From NCBI GenBank assembly GCA_016169945.1, contig JADLSH010000273.1:2895001-2959000 (forward strand): a stretch of DNA of 64,000 nt. Direction: 5' to 3'. Shown here one piece after another: positions 62,139 to 64,000 of the stretch (the stretch's first letter is position 1; each line of letters starts with the position of its first letter). This stretch comes from Trachythela sp. YZ-2020 (Eukaryota > Cnidaria > Anthozoa > Malacalcyonacea > Clavulariidae). The translations under genes and the position numbers were made by a program. The notes under the pieces were generated by a model. It was not told where the DNA came from. It worked only from the letters and a program-made list of their open reading frames with translations, and did not search any database.

Positions 62139-62420
62139 GCAGTTATTCTACGAACTCGAGTCGTATATGAGCTGATAGCCGACGAGGCGCGATAGCGCCG
62201 AGTCGGCTATCAGTCATATACGACGAGAGCGAGTAGAATAACTGTTTTATTATATACACAAGCTCTGGATATGAACAGAACATTTTGGCGTGCTTTTTTC
62301 CAGTAAAACTTGAATTTCCTCTTCATTTAATTGTCCAAATCTGCCAGCCATTTTTCTACTTTTCTCTACTAGCAGGATAGAAGCTAATATCCTGCTCATA
62401 CCCAGAGCTTGTGTATATAA
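62139..62420. repeat. Two nested palindromes
   Basis: AGTTATTCTAC...GTAGAATAACT (62139-62243) encloses CTGATAGCCGAC/GTCGGCTATCAG. Next to it, TATATACACAAGCTCTGG (62251) and its near complement (about 62399-62420) form another inverted pair. Confidence 0.7.
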
Positions 62421-62933
62421 TAATATGGATTGTTGGGCATCTCGAGTATCGAGTAGAGCTAAGTCGTCCCCTGCAAGTCACGCGTACGGTGGTTCAGAAG
62501 GGCCATCGCTCTCTCTTCTTTTTCGGCCGCGCTCTGAGTTATCACGCGACTTATCAGCCAAACTTCCAGTTTCGAGCCGCACACTTCCAGTGATGCCGCC
62601 ACTTAAGCGCCACTTATCACGCCATGTGTGTAATCCACAATGGTATAAAAATTAGTAGAAAGGAAATAATATAGGAAATTTGATGTGGAAGGAAACTAAT
62701 AGGGCTTTTAATGTGTTTCTTAACGTTCCCTCAACGGATCGTAGACAGATAGACAGCATTTACCACATTTGTAACTGCAGACCAACATCCAAATGTGCGA
62801 TCGTTACGAATTCTTTTTATAGGGCTTTAAGCTGTCATATATGAGCTAGATAGATTTCTTTGAAACTACATTAATTTCTTCTAAGCTGATATTGGTAAGC
62901 AAACCAGTACTTTCAATAAGTTCGTAACGACTT

Positions 62934-63082
62934 CACTGTAAAACGGATTGGTTAAAATAACCAATTTAAATTGGTTGTCTCATTTGTTTTAACCAAATAA
63001 TATTGGTCAAAAAGAAAATCCTTCTGAGACAACTAATGAAATTGGTTATTTTAACCAACCCGTTTTTACAGTTTTTACAGTG
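62934..63082. mobile_element. 149-bp MITE with CACTGTAAAA ends
   Basis: The left end CACTGTAAAACGGATTGGTT and the right end AACCAACCCGTTTTTACAG (then TTTTTACAGTG) are inverted copies, with AAAATAACCAAT inside. No clear target duplication was seen. Confidence 0.65.
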
Positions 63083-63680
63083 TTGTTTCAATTGCCAATG
63101 CATGGCGGATGATGATTTAGGAGCACCCACTATACTCTGGACTTCGTAATGACTTCACCTGTTCTTGTCACTCGACATAATACCGTCGGCTTTTTAATTC
63201 GACAATTATGTAACATTTCAAATATTATGAGGATTAGGGGCTGTTTATACGGGGCGAGCTAGCGCTAGGCCTGGTACCCAAACTGGCTCGGTTTTGGCGA
63301 GATCACGCGTTTCCTATTTTCCATATAAACGCAATGACCCGAGCTGGCTGGCCTACCCGAGATGAGAATAGATGCTGTGCTTCTCGACAGATTTCAATCT
63401 CAAAATAAAGGTCTCTGTGATGGTTTCTGTGGGTTATAACTGTATAACGTCTTTGCGAAAGTATTATTTCAGGTTTGTTGGAAAATTTGTTAACATTATT
63501 TAATTTAGCCCGTACTTTGTTTTGGCGAGCAAGATACGGGCGAAATTCGTCTCGGGAAATCGAGCTAGCTCGGGTAGCACATAACTCGGGTCATTTAATA
63601 GAAATATAATCAGTCGAATCGTAAGAACTGTCCAAGGGAATTATCACTTCTTGGTTCAGATAATCTCGTGGGGGGTAAGT
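63083..63680. other. No supported gene
   Basis: A GAGCTAGC/GCTAGCTCGGGT-containing stretch (63250-63590) shows imperfect inverted symmetry, probably another foldback repeat. Confidence 0.4.
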
Positions 63681-64000
63681 AGGTAGGTAGGTAATACTTT
63701 ATTTAAAATCAAAATAGAGAACACGCTAGCCCCATCAACTATAGGCTGGTTTACATAGGGGGCGTGTTTAAGTATTAAAAATATTTTAAAAAAAGGTACA
63801 CTAAATACTAACACACAAACACACATATAATATATGATAACTAGGAAGAATGTCATTATCTAACTATTGACTTAAACGAATGAAGCGACTCGGCCAATTT
63901 TGCTTCATTTGGGAGTTGATTCCAGAGCATAGCGCCGCTATATTTCAAGCATTTTTTAAGAAATTCTCGTTTCGGCTTCGGAAGTATAAGATCTGTTGCA
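63681..64000 (-). mobile_element. 3' end of a CR1/L2-type non-LTR retrotransposon
   Basis: Reading leftward from the window edge, the ORF ends in the typical reverse transcriptase C-terminus, and a short 3' UTR runs to AATAAAGTATTACCTACCTA, a microsatellite-like LINE tail. The element continues beyond the window. Confidence 0.72.
63856..63999 (-). CDS. LINE reverse transcriptase, C-terminal 47 residues (partial)
   Basis: The frame open at the window edge reads LILPKPKREFLKKCLKYSG, then AMLWNQLPNEAKLAESLHSF, and stops at 63856. The pattern L-P-x-x...K-x-x-x-x-Y-S-G-A-x-L-W-N-x-L-P is the conserved end of many CR1/Jockey-clade proteins, downstream of the catalytic domain. It is 5'-truncated by the window. 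Confidence 0.72.
   Translation of the reverse strand, partial: ATDLILPKPKREFLKKCLKYSGAMLWNQLPNEAKLAESLHSFKSIVR

Overview
The window is eukaryotic (metazoan) genomic DNA: AT-rich, with almost no intact host gene and many nested transposable elements. The mix of elements (a Polinton/Maverick, Penelope-like elements with GIY-YIG and hammerhead ribozymes, a Ty3/Gypsy element whose Gag starts with a C2H2-like finger, a THAP/DDE transposon, tRNA-like repeats, many foldback MITEs) suggests an early-branching animal such as a cnidarian or sponge. That host guess is inference and weak.

913-20993 is a nearly complete 20.1-kb Polinton (virus-like DNA transposon). It has terminal inverted repeats starting AGTAGGG and a nearly perfect 6-bp target duplication. 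It carries about 23 tightly packed genes. Replication and integration genes are a protein-primed-type family B DNA polymerase (split by a frameshift), a retroviral-type integrase, and unusually a PCNA-like sliding clamp. Morphogenesis genes are an A32-type packaging ATPase, a double-jelly-roll major capsid candidate, a penton candidate, three neighbouring fibre-like proteins with a shared N-terminal peptide (one collagen-like), and several membrane or lipid-anchored proteins. Accessory genes encode zinc-finger, BRO-N, cysteine-rich and CCCH-repeat proteins. I found no adenain-type protease. Most genes start at an AATAAAATG-type motif, and nearly every transcription unit ends in an AT-rich hairpin, so the element seems to carry its own punctuation. 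Two genes are broken (polymerase by a one-base shift, a small membrane-protein gene by a 14-bp duplication), so this copy is young but probably not autonomous.

21-32.5 kb holds Penelope-like fragments (reverse transcriptase with YRDD, GIY-YIG endonuclease, two kinds of hammerhead ribozyme). Inserted in this repeat family is a 4.3-kb palindromic element (26167-30461) with the same AGTAGG terminus and a perfect 6-bp duplication TACGAA. Two related unoccupied copies of the target lie at 32.3-32.5 kb. This looks like a non-autonomous Polinton derivative.

32.6-36.4 kb is bounded by matching CACTGTTAATTT inverted ends with GGAGT/ACTCC subterminal arrays and contains four tRNA-like repeats in palindromic order. 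40.7-46.2 kb is a Ty3/Gypsy retrotransposon with identical 154-bp LTRs, inserted at the very edge of a 3-kb foldback element (46.2-49.2 kb) filled with simple arrays. 50.2-51.7 kb is a decayed THAP-DDE_4 transposase. 55.2-60.4 kb holds broken pieces of a DUF3987-like P-loop protein and an Ulp1/C48-like protease, interrupted by foldback MITEs. The right edge contains the 3' end of a CR1/L2-type LINE. The remaining stretches look like non-coding host DNA.
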